A stretch of 10,905 nucleotides of DNA from Actinomycetes bacterium (GCA_021785095.1 JAJYGM010000029.1:1-10905); one strand, 5' to 3'. Numbered from the stretch's first letter, positions 1 to 6,585 are shown. Numbers and translations are program-made. The notes: generated from the sequence alone by a model not told the origin.

Positions 1-556
1 GCGGGAAGGTGGCGTGGGGGCTGGTGCCCTCGAGGGAGACGAGCAGCGTCCGAAGCAGTTCGACTAGGTGGTCGCGCTGTTGGGAGTCGAGGCCGGCAAG
101 GAGCCGGTTCTCGGTGGTGATGTGAGCAGGGGTGACCCGCTCGAAGAGGTCGAGCCCTTCTGGGGTGAGAGCGACGAGGCTGTTGCGCCGGTCAGAGGGG
201 TCCACGTCTCGGGTCACGAGTCCTCGCTCGACGAGGTGATCGACACGGGCGCTGACGGTGCCGGAGCTGAGATTGAGCTCTCGCATCAACTCCCGCTGCG
301 ATACGCCGTCGGGTCGGTCAAGGCGGCGGAGGGTGACCAGAGTAGTAAAGCCGGCGGCGTTGAGGCCGTACTCGTGAAAGGTGGCTTCCAGTTCGGCGTC
401 GATCGTGCGGGTCAGCCGGGCGAGGCGAGCCATGACCGCCACGGGCGAGAGGTCGAGGTCGGGCCTTGCCTTCCCCCACCCGGTGAGGAGGCGGTCGACT
501 GAGTCATTCGGTCCCTCCCCGCGCTCCGGCTCGGTCCGTCTGGGCTTAGGACTCAC
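1..556 (-). CDS. MarR-family transcriptional regulator (3' end beyond window)
   Basis: This is a probable winged-helix DNA-binding repressor or activator, truncated at its C-terminus by the window edge (185 codons visible). The minus-strand frame reads DSVDRLLTGWGKARPDLDLS near the N-terminus, then a GL..AGFTTLVTLRRL helix, a recognition region RELMRELNLSSGTVSARVDH, and the MarR wing signature DVDPSDRRNSLVALTPEGL. These match MarR proteins of the type with a D-x-SP-x-x-V-x-x-RL N-terminal segment. I chose GTG at 556 because an in-frame TAG lies just upstream (codon at 565-567) and AGGA (564-567) is 7 nt before it. The first internal ATG (433) would delete the conserved N-terminal helix. A degenerate copy of the 1130-1169 operator lies 26-43 nt upstream, suggesting autoregulation (inference). 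The ligand is unknown. Confidence 0.85.
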   Translation of the reverse strand, partial: MSPKPRRTEPERGEGPNDSVDRLLTGWGKARPDLDLSPVAVMARLARLTRTIDAELEATFHEYGLNAAGFTTLVTLRRLDRPDGVSQRELMRELNLSSGTVSARVDHLVERGLVTRDVDPSDRRNSLVALTPEGLDLFERVTPAHITTENRLLAGLDSQQRDHLVELLRTLLVSLEGTSPHATFP

Positions 557-1129
557 CCCTGCATCCTACGGCTCGTCGGAATAGCTTGAGCCAAAGCGAT
601 GAGCGATGAGGCCGACGAACGACGGTTCCGGCGAGGCGACAGACACCACCAGTACGAAGCTCCGGCGGTGATCGACAAGCCGCGACCTTTCGTGGGGATC
701 AGCGAGATGCAGAGGATCGCTTTAGCGGGTACGGGCCATGGAGCTCGTTCGGCAGTGCTGAATCGAGGCGCATCTGGTGGTGTCGCGGGCAGGAGACAAG
801 ACGCTCGTCGATGGAAGCGGCCTGCCGCGGCACCGGCTGCGAGAGTTGGCGGACCGGGGCTACGGGGCCAGCGACGGCGGCGGAGGCCATGGTCATCTCG
901 CCGTTCGCGAGGGTGAGCAGCGGCGGGGTGGAGCCAGCCGGGCCAGGATCGCTTCGAACAGCGACCGTAGGGGCGGCCGCTGAAGCGGGTGAGGCGTCTG
1001 GGGGGCGCTGCCGCGGAGGCCACGTCGTAGCTCGAGACGCAGACCTCCGCGCAGGCGGGGTCAGGTTCGCCTTGGCGAGGGCCAGTAGAGGGACCAGCAT
1101 CTGCCGACCCTCTCGCGTAGCCTCCATCG
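557..1129. other. Gene-poor stretch between the left marR gene and the reductase promoter
   Basis: I find no recognisable protein here. Several open frames exist on both strands (for example minus 699-1127, plus 599-916, plus 811-1143), but their translations are rich in Arg, Pro, Ala and Gly, switch character along their length and show no domain I know, as GC-rich non-coding DNA does. The minus frame starting at ATG 1127 is the only one placed to be driven by the symmetrical promoter at 1130-1169. A decayed gene is possible. Apart from the operator-like site at 582-599 I see no structure. Confidence 0.5.
582..599. promoter_or_regulatory. Imperfect operator-like dyad upstream of the left marR gene
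   Basis: TAGCTTGAGCCAAAGCGA has the same layout as the core of the perfect palindrome at 1130-1169: AGCTTG, a 4-nt spacer, then AAAGC in place of CAAGC. The left half is identical and the right half matches at most positions. It lies 26-43 nt before the GTG start of the minus-strand MarR gene, where an autoregulatory site would be expected. This is motif resemblance only. Confidence 0.4.
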
Positions 1130-1169
1130 CATCGACATATTAGCTTGTGGCCAAGCTAATATGTCGATG
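1130..1169. promoter_or_regulatory. Perfect 18-bp inverted repeat, probable operator
   Basis: The arms CATCGACATATTAGCTTG (1130-1147) and its exact reverse complement (1152-1169) are separated by TGGC (1148-1151). The repeat is AT-rich against GC-rich surroundings and ends 15 bases before the reductase ATG. A perfect dyad of this size over a promoter is typical of a dimeric winged-helix repressor site. The AGCTTG...CAAGCT core recurs imperfectly upstream of the nearby MarR gene, making that protein the best candidate binder. The HxlR protein at 4102-4503 is the alternative. Confidence 0.75.
1132..1162 (+). promoter_or_regulatory. Probable promoter of the reductase-exporter pair
   Basis: TCGACA (1132-1137) resembles a -35 box and TAATAT (1157-1162) a -10 box, with a 19-bp gap that is longer than ideal. 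Transcription would start near 1169, leaving a leader of about 15 nt containing the AGGAGG at 1173-1178. Because the boxes lie inside a palindrome, the same pair also exists on the minus strand, so the site could fire in both directions. A repressor bound to the dyad would block both. Confidence 0.4.
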
Positions 1170-1172
1170 TGT

Positions 1173-1179
1173 CAGGAGG
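1173..1179 (+). promoter_or_regulatory. Ribosome-binding site deciding the reductase start
   Basis: An AGGAGG core ends 5 nt before ATG 1184. The upstream in-frame GTG at 1169 would place this Shine-Dalgarno sequence inside the coding region, so ATG 1184 is preferred. Confidence 0.8.
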
Positions 1180-1183
1180 TTCG

Positions 1184-1828
1184 ATGCGTATCGGGGTGAT
1201 CGGGGCGGGACGGATCGGCGCAAACGCGGCCCGCCTGTGGGTGTCGGCTGGCCACGACGTGCTGGTCTCCTACAGCCGGAACCCGGCCCGGTTGGCAACG
1301 CTGGCCGCCGAGCTGGGGGAGCGGGCCCAGGCGGGAACGGTGGTGGAGGCGGTCGCCTTCGGGGAGGTGACGTTGCTGTCGGTGCCGTGGCCGCAGATCG
1401 ACGCGGTGCTGGCCGAGACGGGATCCCTGTCGGGGCAGATCGTGATCGACACCACCAACCACTTCAGCCGGGACGGAGTCGAGGCGATCCCCGACGGGTT
1501 GACCGCGGCGGAGTTCAACCAACAACGCATGCCCGGCGCCCGCCTGGTGAAGGCGTTCAACACCTTGACCGCCGGGTTCCAGGCCAGCGAGGCCGGCCGG
1601 CCCGCTGCGGAGCGGGTGGTGCTGTTCATGTGCGGGGACGACGCCGCTGCCAAGGAGGTCGTGGCCCGCCTGATCAGCGACGCCGGATTCGCGACGGCCG
1701 ATGTGGGTGGCTTGGCCGACGCCGCCGCGATGGAGGCACCCCGCCGGCCTGGCGCCCTCTACGGCGAGGAGTACCGGCCCGCCGATGCCCAGGCGGCGTT
1801 GGCGGCGCTGGGGGCCGGGCGGCCATAG
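1184..1828 (+). CDS. NADPH-dependent F420 reductase-like oxidoreductase
   Basis: This is a 214-residue Rossmann protein of the F420-dependent NADP oxidoreductase / NAD-binding family (F420_oxidored type), probably cytosolic. The N-terminus MRIGVIGAGRIG carries the GxGxxG dinucleotide loop at residues 7-12. Ser30-Arg31 follow the second strand, as expected for NADP(H) rather than NAD(H). LLSVPW (64-69) and VIDTTNHF (87-94) are conserved core strands, and LVKAFNT (121-127) is the usual family motif. It may move hydride between NADP(H) and F420 or reduce another small substrate; close relatives annotated as NAD(P)-binding reductases have no assigned substrate. The exporter begins 38 bp downstream on the same strand, so the two are likely co-transcribed. 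The start is fixed by AGGAGG at 1173-1178. Confidence 0.85.
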   Translation: MRIGVIGAGRIGANAARLWVSAGHDVLVSYSRNPARLATLAAELGERAQAGTVVEAVAFGEVTLLSVPWPQIDAVLAETGSLSGQIVIDTTNHFSRDGVEAIPDGLTAAEFNQQRMPGARLVKAFNTLTAGFQASEAGRPAAERVVLFMCGDDAAAKEVVARLISDAGFATADVGGLADAAAMEAPRRPGALYGEEYRPADAQAALAALGAGRP

Positions 1829-1866
1829 CCGCCCAAGCCGGACTACACCAGCAGCAGGAGTTGACG

Positions 1867-3327
1867 ATGAACCTTCCCAATCGGCGGCTGGCGTTGTGGC
1901 TGATGGTCACGGCCCAGTTCATGGTGGTGCTCGACGCGTCGATCGTCAACGTCGCCCTGCCGACCATCCAGCGATCACTGGGACTCTCCGCCGTCGGGGT
2001 CGAAGGCGTCGTCACCGCTTATGCCGCCACCTTCGGCGGTGCCCTACTCCTGGGGGGAAGACTGGCCGACCGGCTAGGGCGGCTAAGAGTCTTTGTTGGA
2101 GGTCTCGTCGCCTTCTCTGCCACGTCGCTGGCGTGCGCCTTGGCGACGACAGGGGTGTTCTTGATCGTGGCTCGCGCCGCCGAGGGGCTGAGCGCTGCGG
2201 TGGTTGCCCCCGCCGCCTTGTCGCTGCTGACTACTACCTTCTCCGAAGGCGCCGAGCGCAACCGGGCTCTCGGGATGTTCGGGGCCGCCACCGCGCTTGG
2301 CTTTGTGGTCGGACAGCTCCTCGGCGGGGTGCTCACCGACCTGGCCGGTTGGCGGGCCATCTTCGTGATCAACGTCCCCGTCGGCGTCGCCGGTGCCCTC
2401 CTGGCCCGGCGCGCCCTGGCGCCAGATGGCCCCAGGGCAGCCCACCAGCTCAGTGATGCGTTCGGCGCCCTGCTGGTTACTGCCTCCATGGGCCTCGCGG
2501 TCTGGGCTCCAACCCAGGGATCCGAACACGGCTGGGGATCAACCACCTTCGTGGTCCCCCTCATCGCAGCTGCCGTCCTGCTCGGGCTGTTCGTCATCAT
2601 CGAGTCTCATCACAGCGACCCGCTCCTGCGCCTCGATCTCCTCGGATCCCGTTGGATGGCCAGCACCAATGGCGTCGCGTTCGTCACCGGGGCGCTCAAT
2701 GGTTCCGTGGTGCTGCTTTGCACCCTGTTCCTCCAGCGCGCTCACGGATACAGCCCCCTCGCCGCCGGACTTGCGTTCTTGCCCACCGGCATCGTCGGGT
2801 TCTTCGCCGGCACCCGGCTGGCGGGGCCGCTCATTACCCGCATCGGAGTCCGGGTCGTGCTCGGCGGTTCGCTCCTGGCCGCCGCCGCGGCCGTGCTCGG
2901 ACTTTCGCAGCTCCAAGGCGGAGGTGACTACCTTCCCCTCCTGCCATGGCTGGTCGTCATCGGGGCCAGCTTCACCACCGCCGCCGTTGGCACCACGGTG
3001 GCCGTCTCCTCCGGTGTCGCCGCCCACGAACAAGGCATCGCCGCCGCGCTCCGCCAGACCGCGTTCCAGCTCGGAGCGGCTATCGCTGTCGCCGCGCTGC
3101 TGTCGGTCGCTGCCACCAAGACCGCTGCCTCGCTCGCTGTGGCACACCCTTCGACCATCGCCCACGCTCTGCGGTCCGGCTACCAGTTCGCCCTCCAAAT
3201 TGCTGGCGGCATCGCCGCCTTCGGCGGACTGACCGCCCTCGTTGGCCTCAAACGGACCGAACCCACGACCGCTCCTGCGACCGAGCCTGTAGTGGTCGAG
3301 CCCATTGAGCGACCAGCCGAAGCGTGA
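1867..3327 (+). CDS. MFS multidrug-type exporter, DHA2 (14-TMS, EmrB/QacA) family
   Basis: This is a 486-residue inner-membrane proton-driven antiporter, probably exporting a toxic small molecule. Diagnostic features are LDASIVNVALP (residues 22-32, DHA2 motif D1 in helix 1), motif A GGRLADRLGR (63-72), motif C-like FVVGQLLGGVLTD (147-159), and GWRAIFVINVP (161-171) at helix 6. Hydrophobic segments continue to about residue 461, consistent with 14 helices. A Pro/Thr/Glu-rich cytosolic tail (462-486) ends the protein. The start ATG 1867 has AGGAG at 1856-1860 and lies 38 bp after the reductase stop. The frame stays open far upstream, but translation there overlaps the reductase out of frame and has no family similarity. 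Co-regulation with the reductase by the 1130-1169 operator is likely. The substrate cannot be told from sequence. Confidence 0.92.
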   Translation: MNLPNRRLALWLMVTAQFMVVLDASIVNVALPTIQRSLGLSAVGVEGVVTAYAATFGGALLLGGRLADRLGRLRVFVGGLVAFSATSLACALATTGVFLIVARAAEGLSAAVVAPAALSLLTTTFSEGAERNRALGMFGAATALGFVVGQLLGGVLTDLAGWRAIFVINVPVGVAGALLARRALAPDGPRAAHQLSDAFGALLVTASMGLAVWAPTQGSEHGWGSTTFVVPLIAAAVLLGLFVIIESHHSDPLLRLDLLGSRWMASTNGVAFVTGALNGSVVLLCTLFLQRAHGYSPLAAGLAFLPTGIVGFFAGTRLAGPLITRIGVRVVLGGSLLAAAAAVLGLSQLQGGGDYLPLLPWLVVIGASFTTAAVGTTVAVSSGVAAHEQGIAAALRQTAFQLGAAIAVAALLSVAATKTAASLAVAHPSTIAHALRSGYQFALQIAGGIAAFGGLTALVGLKRTEPTTAPATEPVVVEPIERPAEA

Positions 3328-3424
3328 GCGCCATGAGCCAAGAGGCTCGCGGCACTTCGTGGGTACCGACAACCTATCCGCCCAGCCCAGGCGCACATCC
3401 GGTACGCATCGATGAGCCGCCCAG

Positions 3425-3456
3425 CCCCCTGGCCCGTCGTCTCGGGCGCCAGGGGG
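3425..3456. terminator. GC-rich hairpin after the exporter gene (terminator-like, no T-tract)
   Basis: CCCCCTGGC (3425-3433) is exactly complementary to GCCAGGGGG (3448-3456). An inner CCG/CGG can extend the stem around a short loop. It lies about 100 bp after the exporter stop and 29 bp before the thioesterase GTG. No T-run follows, so it would be a tail-less terminator of the sort proposed in actinobacteria, or an RNA-stability or attenuation hairpin. A run of seven G (3452-3458) overlaps its right arm. Confidence 0.5.
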
Positions 3457-3484
3457 GGTCAGCCAGGCGGGCGGCCGACCGCCT

Positions 3485-3886
3485 GTGGCTGCTCTTACCC
3501 ACCTCACCCCTCGACGGGTCGAGGCCGTCCTCGTCGTCCGGGCAGCCCATCTGGCTCCGAACGGCTACCTCCATGCCGGCACCGCCGTCACCCTGGCTGA
3601 CACCGCCTGTGGCTACGGCTGCCTCGCGTCGCTGCCCAAAGGAAAGAGTGGCTTCACGACCATCGAGCTCAAGACCAACCATCTCGCCACCGCCACAGTC
3701 GGCCAACAGCTGCACGTCGTCGCCACCCCTGTCCCCCAAGGCGGCACCACCCAGGTGTGGGACGCCACCGTCACCGCCCCCGACGATCACGCCGAAAGCC
3801 GGCAGATCGCCGTGTTCCGCTGCACCCAGATGCTGCTCGAAACTCGGGATCCCAAACATCCGCCCTCGACAGCCGATGACCGCTGA
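3485..3886 (+). CDS. PaaI-like hotdog-fold thioesterase
   Basis: This 133-residue hotdog protein probably hydrolyses an acyl-CoA or aryl-CoA thioester in the cytosol. Family signatures are HLAPNGYLHAG (22-32), the central-helix segment TLADTACGYGC (36-46), GFTTIELKTNHL (56-67), and TTQVWDATV (88-96) followed by FRCTQMLL (111-118). In relatives a short helix normally precedes this core, and here it is missing. GTG 3485 is the first possible start in this frame after a stop at 3413-3415, and its ribosome-binding site is weak. The N-terminus may therefore be truncated, or displaced by a frameshift near the G7 run at 3452-3458. It sits 157 bp after the exporter, behind the hairpin at 3425-3456, so co-transcription with the exporter is uncertain. 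Substrate unknown. Confidence 0.8.
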   Translation: MAALTHLTPRRVEAVLVVRAAHLAPNGYLHAGTAVTLADTACGYGCLASLPKGKSGFTTIELKTNHLATATVGQQLHVVATPVPQGGTTQVWDATVTAPDDHAESRQIAVFRCTQMLLETRDPKHPPSTADDR

Positions 3887-4101
3887 AGCATCACCTTCGC
3901 CCTGCGCCCCGCGGCTGCTCGAGGCACCCATCGGTCTCGCCCAGCCAGAGGTGTGCCCTCTTCCCGAGGGCGACCGCGCGTGCGCAGCGGGCCGGTGCTC
4001 TTGGCCGATCTTGACCGACGTGCGTGCCATCTCGAGGCGAGCGGAGGAACGCGACGAGAGGCAAGAGCCGGATCCACCGGGGTCGAAGACGACGAGCACC
4101 G

Positions 4102-4503
4102 ATGCCTCGTAGCTCCGATGGGTGTGTGCCAGCGCACGGCGCGCTGACACACCAGCATGGGCGAGCCGACCTGCTTGTCCGCCTGCTGGCAGGTCGCTGG
4201 ACGCTCCAGCTGCTTGCCGAGCTCATCGGCGGCGGCCGTCGCTACCAACAGCTTCACGAAGCCCTGGACGGCATCTCGTACAAGGTGCTGACCGAGACGC
4301 TTCGCCGCGCGGAGCGCGACGGGCTCATTTCCCGCCACCTCGACGGAGAACGGGTTGAGACCGCCACGCTCTACGAGCTGACCGACCTCGGCCGGTCCCT
4401 GGACCAGCCGCTCGCGGTGTTCGCGCAGTGGGCGGAGACCAGCTGGCAGGCGGTCGAGACGGCGCGGGAGCGTTGGGACGATCGAAGCAGCGCCATTCGC
4501 TGA
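4102..4503 (+). CDS. HxlR-family winged-helix transcriptional regulator
   Basis: This 133-residue DNA-binding protein has the HxlR order: LLAGRWTLQLLAELIGGGRR (28-47), the recognition region YQQLHEALDGISYKVLTETL (48-67), then LRRAERDGLISRH (67-79) and the wing TATLYELTDLGRSL (87-100). A single Cys (Cys8) lies near the N-terminus; in redox-sensing HxlR members an N-terminal Cys is the sensor, but alignment here is not exact, so that role is only a possibility. ATG 4102 is preferred; the same frame is open to ATG 4024, but that extension is Arg-rich and unlike the family. It lies 215 bp after the thioesterase on the same strand and directly before the group II intron. A dyad at 4124-4152 overlaps its first codons. 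Confidence 0.85.
   Translation: MPRSSDGCVPAHGALTHQHGRADLLVRLLAGRWTLQLLAELIGGGRRYQQLHEALDGISYKVLTETLRRAERDGLISRHLDGERVETATLYELTDLGRSLDQPLAVFAQWAETSWQAVETARERWDDRSSAIR
4124..4152. repeat. Inverted repeat overlapping the 5' end of the hxlR-type gene
   Basis: The arms GTGTGCCAGCGC (4124-4135) and GCGCTGACACAC (4141-4152) are complementary except at one position, around a 5-nt centre. The repeat lies within the first codons of the predicted regulator. It could be an autoregulatory operator, if the real transcript starts later, or a hairpin in the mRNA. It does not resemble the 1130-1169 palindrome. Confidence 0.45.
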
Positions 4504-4619
4504 GCCCGCGTTCGACATCGTTCCGCTCGGTGTGGCTTCGCAACTCTCGGTGTGCGCCAGGCAGAGACCAACGAGCTAGATGGCGTGTCGTGTCCAAGAT
4601 TCTTTCCTCTGGCAACCTG
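4504..4619 (+). other. Left flank of the group II intron (possible split reading frame)
   Basis: When the intron is removed in silico, the plus-strand frame ending ..KILSSGNL here joins VGAEYSIAAVTRTDGLAREW beyond 6580 without a break, ending at TGA 6721-6723. Possible in-frame starts include GTG 4530. The joined peptide is under about 70 residues and matches nothing I recognise, so it may be a decayed gene or chance. Another frame is also open across part of the junction. Confidence 0.25.
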
Positions 4620-4655
4620 GTGAGTAGCGGGAGGGAACCTCCCCCTCCCGCTCTC
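4620..4655 (-). ncRNA. Group II intron domain VI
   Basis: GAG (4655-4653) pairs with CTC (4624-4622), and AGCGGGAGGG (4652-4643) pairs with CCCTCCCGCT (4635-4626). A single unpaired A at 4625 is left on the 3' strand in the position of the lariat branch point. Five bases follow it before the proposed 3' end. Confidence 0.75.
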
Positions 4656-4658
4656 GCA

Positions 4659-4692
4659 GAACCGTACGTGACGGTCTCCCGTCATACGGCTC
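4659..4692 (-). ncRNA. Group II intron domain V
   Basis: The 34-nt hairpin begins GAGCCGTA and ends TACGGTTC. It has an upper stem TGACGG/CCGTCA, a GAGA tetraloop and a 2-nt CG bulge on the 3' strand. Size, AGC triad near the 5' base, tetraloop and bulge all match the catalytic domain V. It follows the maturase stop codon within about 10 nt of leading sequence up to 4681-4692. Confidence 0.9.
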
Positions 4693-6025
4693 CCACAGTC
4701 CGGCGTTTCGGTGAGGCGAGGAGATGCCAATGGGCAAAGAGCGTCGGCTGTCGCAGCCGTGCTGCGTCCAGCCAGCGCCATGCCCGATTGGGACGTCCTC
4801 GGAGTCGTTTGAACTTCTGCATTGCCCATCGGACGAGGTGTTCGTCGATGCGCGCCGCGATGGCGTACAACTCGGAGCGGTAGAAGGCTCCGTAGTAGTT
4901 GATCCAACCTCGCACCTGGGGATTGATCTCCTGGGCGAGGCCGGATAGGTCCGTTCCACTGCGGCGGTTGAGGTGCCAGGCTCTGATCTGGCGGCCCTTC
5001 GCCTTTCTTGCCACGGCGCTGATGGCCGGCAGGAAGCTCACGAAGAACCCATACCGACCCTTGGCCAGGCGAGCCCGAAAGGTGTAGCCGAGGAAGTCGA
5101 AGCACGTGTGCTCGGAGCTTCCCCGGCGCTTCGCGTCTTTGCAGTACACGATCTTCGTCTTGTCGGGGTGCAGCTCGAGGCCCAAAGACCCGAGCCGCTC
5201 GGCAAGTGCGGCTCGCAGAGCGAGCGCCTTTGCCTCGGTGTCGCAGTGGACAACGACGTCATCCGCATAGCGCTCGAAGGGCGAACCGGGGTACTCCCGG
5301 TCCATCCAGCGATCGAACGCATAGTGCATGAAGAGGTTGGCGAGCAGCGGCGAGATCGGAGAGCCCTGGGGGGTTCCCTTCTCCCGTGCCACGAGGGTCC
5401 CGTCTGGCATCTGCATGGGGGCTTTCAGCCACCGTTCGATGTAGAGCAGGACCCAGGCCTCGTCGGTGTGGTGAGCGACCGCTTTCAACAACAGATCGTG
5501 GGGAACGCTGTCGAAGAAGGCCCGGACGTCGAGATCGAGCACCCAGTCCTTCGTCCAACAACGCTGACGAGTCTTGGCGAGAGCATCATGGGCGCTGCGC
5601 CCAGGACGGTAGCCATAGCTGTCGGGGTGGAAGATCGGCTCCAGCTCCTCTTCCAGCAGCATCGCTGCTGCGGTCTGGGCCACTCGGTCTGCCGTGTTGG
5701 GCACCCCGAGCACCCGGACCCCTTTCCCATGATCCTTCGGTATCTCCACCGCTCGCACCGGTCCGGGGAAATAGCTCCCCGATGACATGCGGTTCCACAG
5801 CTTGTAGAGGTTGTCCACCTCGTCGGCTTCGAACCGCTCGATGCTCACGGCGTCCACGCCCGGCGCACCGCCGTTCGCTTGGACCCGTTGCCACGCCTCG
5901 TAGACGAGGCGCTTTCGAATCTCAAAGGACTTCACCTTGCGCTTCGGTCCCTCCCCCGGCTCCTCCCCCGAAGGGTTGGCCGTCGGGTGACCTTGGACTG
6001 CCCGGCCCCTTGGCTCGGGCCCCAT
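4682..6025 (-). CDS. ltrA: Group II intron-encoded reverse transcriptase/maturase
   Basis: This 447-residue LtrA-type protein binds and helps splice its intron RNA and reverse-transcribes it during retrohoming. From ATG 6025: RT domain with APGVDAVSIERF (54-65), GVRVLGVPNTADRVAQ (102-117), PDSYGYRPGRSAHDAL (134-149), catalytic Asp in LDLDVRAFFD (163-172), GTPQGSPISPLLANLF (217-232) and YADD (253-256). It continues into the maturase segment FDFLGYTF (309-316) and GWINYYGAFYRSELY (373-387). No HNH endonuclease domain follows, since the protein ends soon after KRLRGRPNRAW. The frame is open to ATG 6334, but that would translate the EBS1 hairpin and domain I RNA, so a later start is more sensible. 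ATG 6025 gives MGPEPRGRAVQ, resembling the N-terminus of relatives. All catalytic residues are present, so it looks functional. Confidence 0.9.
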   Translation of the reverse strand: MGPEPRGRAVQGHPTANPSGEEPGEGPKRKVKSFEIRKRLVYEAWQRVQANGGAPGVDAVSIERFEADEVDNLYKLWNRMSSGSYFPGPVRAVEIPKDHGKGVRVLGVPNTADRVAQTAAAMLLEEELEPIFHPDSYGYRPGRSAHDALAKTRQRCWTKDWVLDLDVRAFFDSVPHDLLLKAVAHHTDEAWVLLYIERWLKAPMQMPDGTLVAREKGTPQGSPISPLLANLFMHYAFDRWMDREYPGSPFERYADDVVVHCDTEAKALALRAALAERLGSLGLELHPDKTKIVYCKDAKRRGSSEHTCFDFLGYTFRARLAKGRYGFFVSFLPAISAVARKAKGRQIRAWHLNRRSGTDLSGLAQEINPQVRGWINYYGAFYRSELYAIAARIDEHLVRWAMQKFKRLRGRPNRAWRWLDAARLRQPTLFAHWHLLASPKRRTVGAV

Positions 6026-6300
6026 TACAGGGCCTTCATCGCTACTACGAGCCGGTCCGTCCCTGTGCCCCGCATCGGTACTCTGCCGCTCGCGGTGTTC
6101 GCCGCTTGCGGGTCTTCCTCTTGCGACCAGGGGGCAGACCTCACCCATTTCGACTGGCCGTCGGTATCGGGGCGACAGGTTCTCCTGTTCCATGCCAGCG
6201 CCTGCGACGAGCTCACGCCACCTATACACCGGGCACCGCCAGGGCCACGAGCAGGCTGCTCCCTGGCTGACGGCTCGCCCTGAAGGGCGCGCCTTTGTCC

Positions 6301-6321
6301 CGGGACCACCCACAGGTCCCG
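6301..6321 (-). other. EBS1 hairpin of the group II intron
   Basis: On the minus strand the stem CGGGACC/GGTCCCG encloses the loop TGTGGGT. Loop bases GTGGGT (6313-6308) are the exact complement of the six exon bases just before the intron (6580-6585 on the plus strand). This is the usual exon-binding-site 1 arrangement. Confidence 0.8.
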
Positions 6322-6579
6322 GTTTCGATGCCATTGCGATTTCTTACGATGCGTCAGCAGTGGTTCACACACGTTCGTCTTCTCGTCGCTTACCTGACCC
6401 GCTGATTGCGGGCCTTCTCCGCAGTCGCTTCCCACCCCGGCTCTTGACCGGCCTGACACTGCGGTGGTTTGGGATCTCCGCCTGCGCGGCGAACCCGAAG
6501 GGCCTACCTCCATCACTGGCACAGCACGGTTGGTGCTGGCGATCTTCTACATCGTCATCACTTTCCTTTCAGGACACAC

Positions 6580-6585
6580 GTGGGT
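6580..6585 (-). other. IBS1 target sequence in the 5' exon
   Basis: The minus-strand bases ACCCAC immediately precede the intron 5' end and pair fully with EBS1 at 6308-6313. Confidence 0.75.

Larger units (their letters stand above)
4620..6579 (-). mobile_element. Group II intron with reverse transcriptase/maturase
   Basis: This is a retroelement of about 1.96 kb on the minus strand. The 5' end is GTGTGTCC (6579-6572), matching the GUGYG consensus. A hairpin (6301-6321) displays GUGGGU (EBS1), which pairs with ACCCAC (6585-6580, IBS1) directly before the 5' splice site; this fixes the boundary. The 3' end has a canonical 34-nt domain V (4692-4659) and a domain VI with a bulged A (4625), ending in AC at 4621-4620. 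The maturase ORF lies between in domain IV. I found no convincing EBS2-IBS2. The intron is antisense to the surrounding plus-strand genes, so it could not splice from their transcripts. The 3' end is uncertain by one or two bases. Confidence 0.85.

Noticed and set aside
599..916. Plus-strand open frame with a YEAP motif recalling RiPP (lasso-type) leader peptides
   Set aside because: There is no ribosome-binding site, the frame continues into low-complexity Arg-rich sequence, and no RiPP maturation genes are nearby. The motif is too short to carry weight.
699..1127. Minus-strand 142-codon open frame starting next to the palindrome
   Set aside because: Its placement relative to the symmetrical promoter is suggestive, but the translation shows no domain and looks like GC-rich shadow sequence, so I did not call it a gene.
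1147..1866. Long upstream extension of the exporter reading frame
   Set aside because: It overlaps the well-supported reductase in another frame, and its Gly/Arg-rich translation has no family similarity. ATG 1867 has its own ribosome-binding site.
2539..3507. Long minus-strand open frame opposite the exporter
   Set aside because: It is antisense to a clear membrane transporter, and its Gly/Asp/Glu-rich composition is typical of a shadow frame in GC-rich DNA.
3374..4150. Minus-strand open frame opposite the thioesterase
   Set aside because: It mirrors the thioesterase coding sequence and has no motif of its own.
6026..6334. Maturase extended to ATG 6334
   Set aside because: The extra 103 residues translate the EBS1 hairpin and domain I-III RNA and do not look like the family's N-terminus.
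6364..6374. Alternative group II intron 5' end at another GTGTG
   Set aside because: It lies inside the RNA, and the exon bases before it do not match the EBS1 loop, whereas 6579 does.
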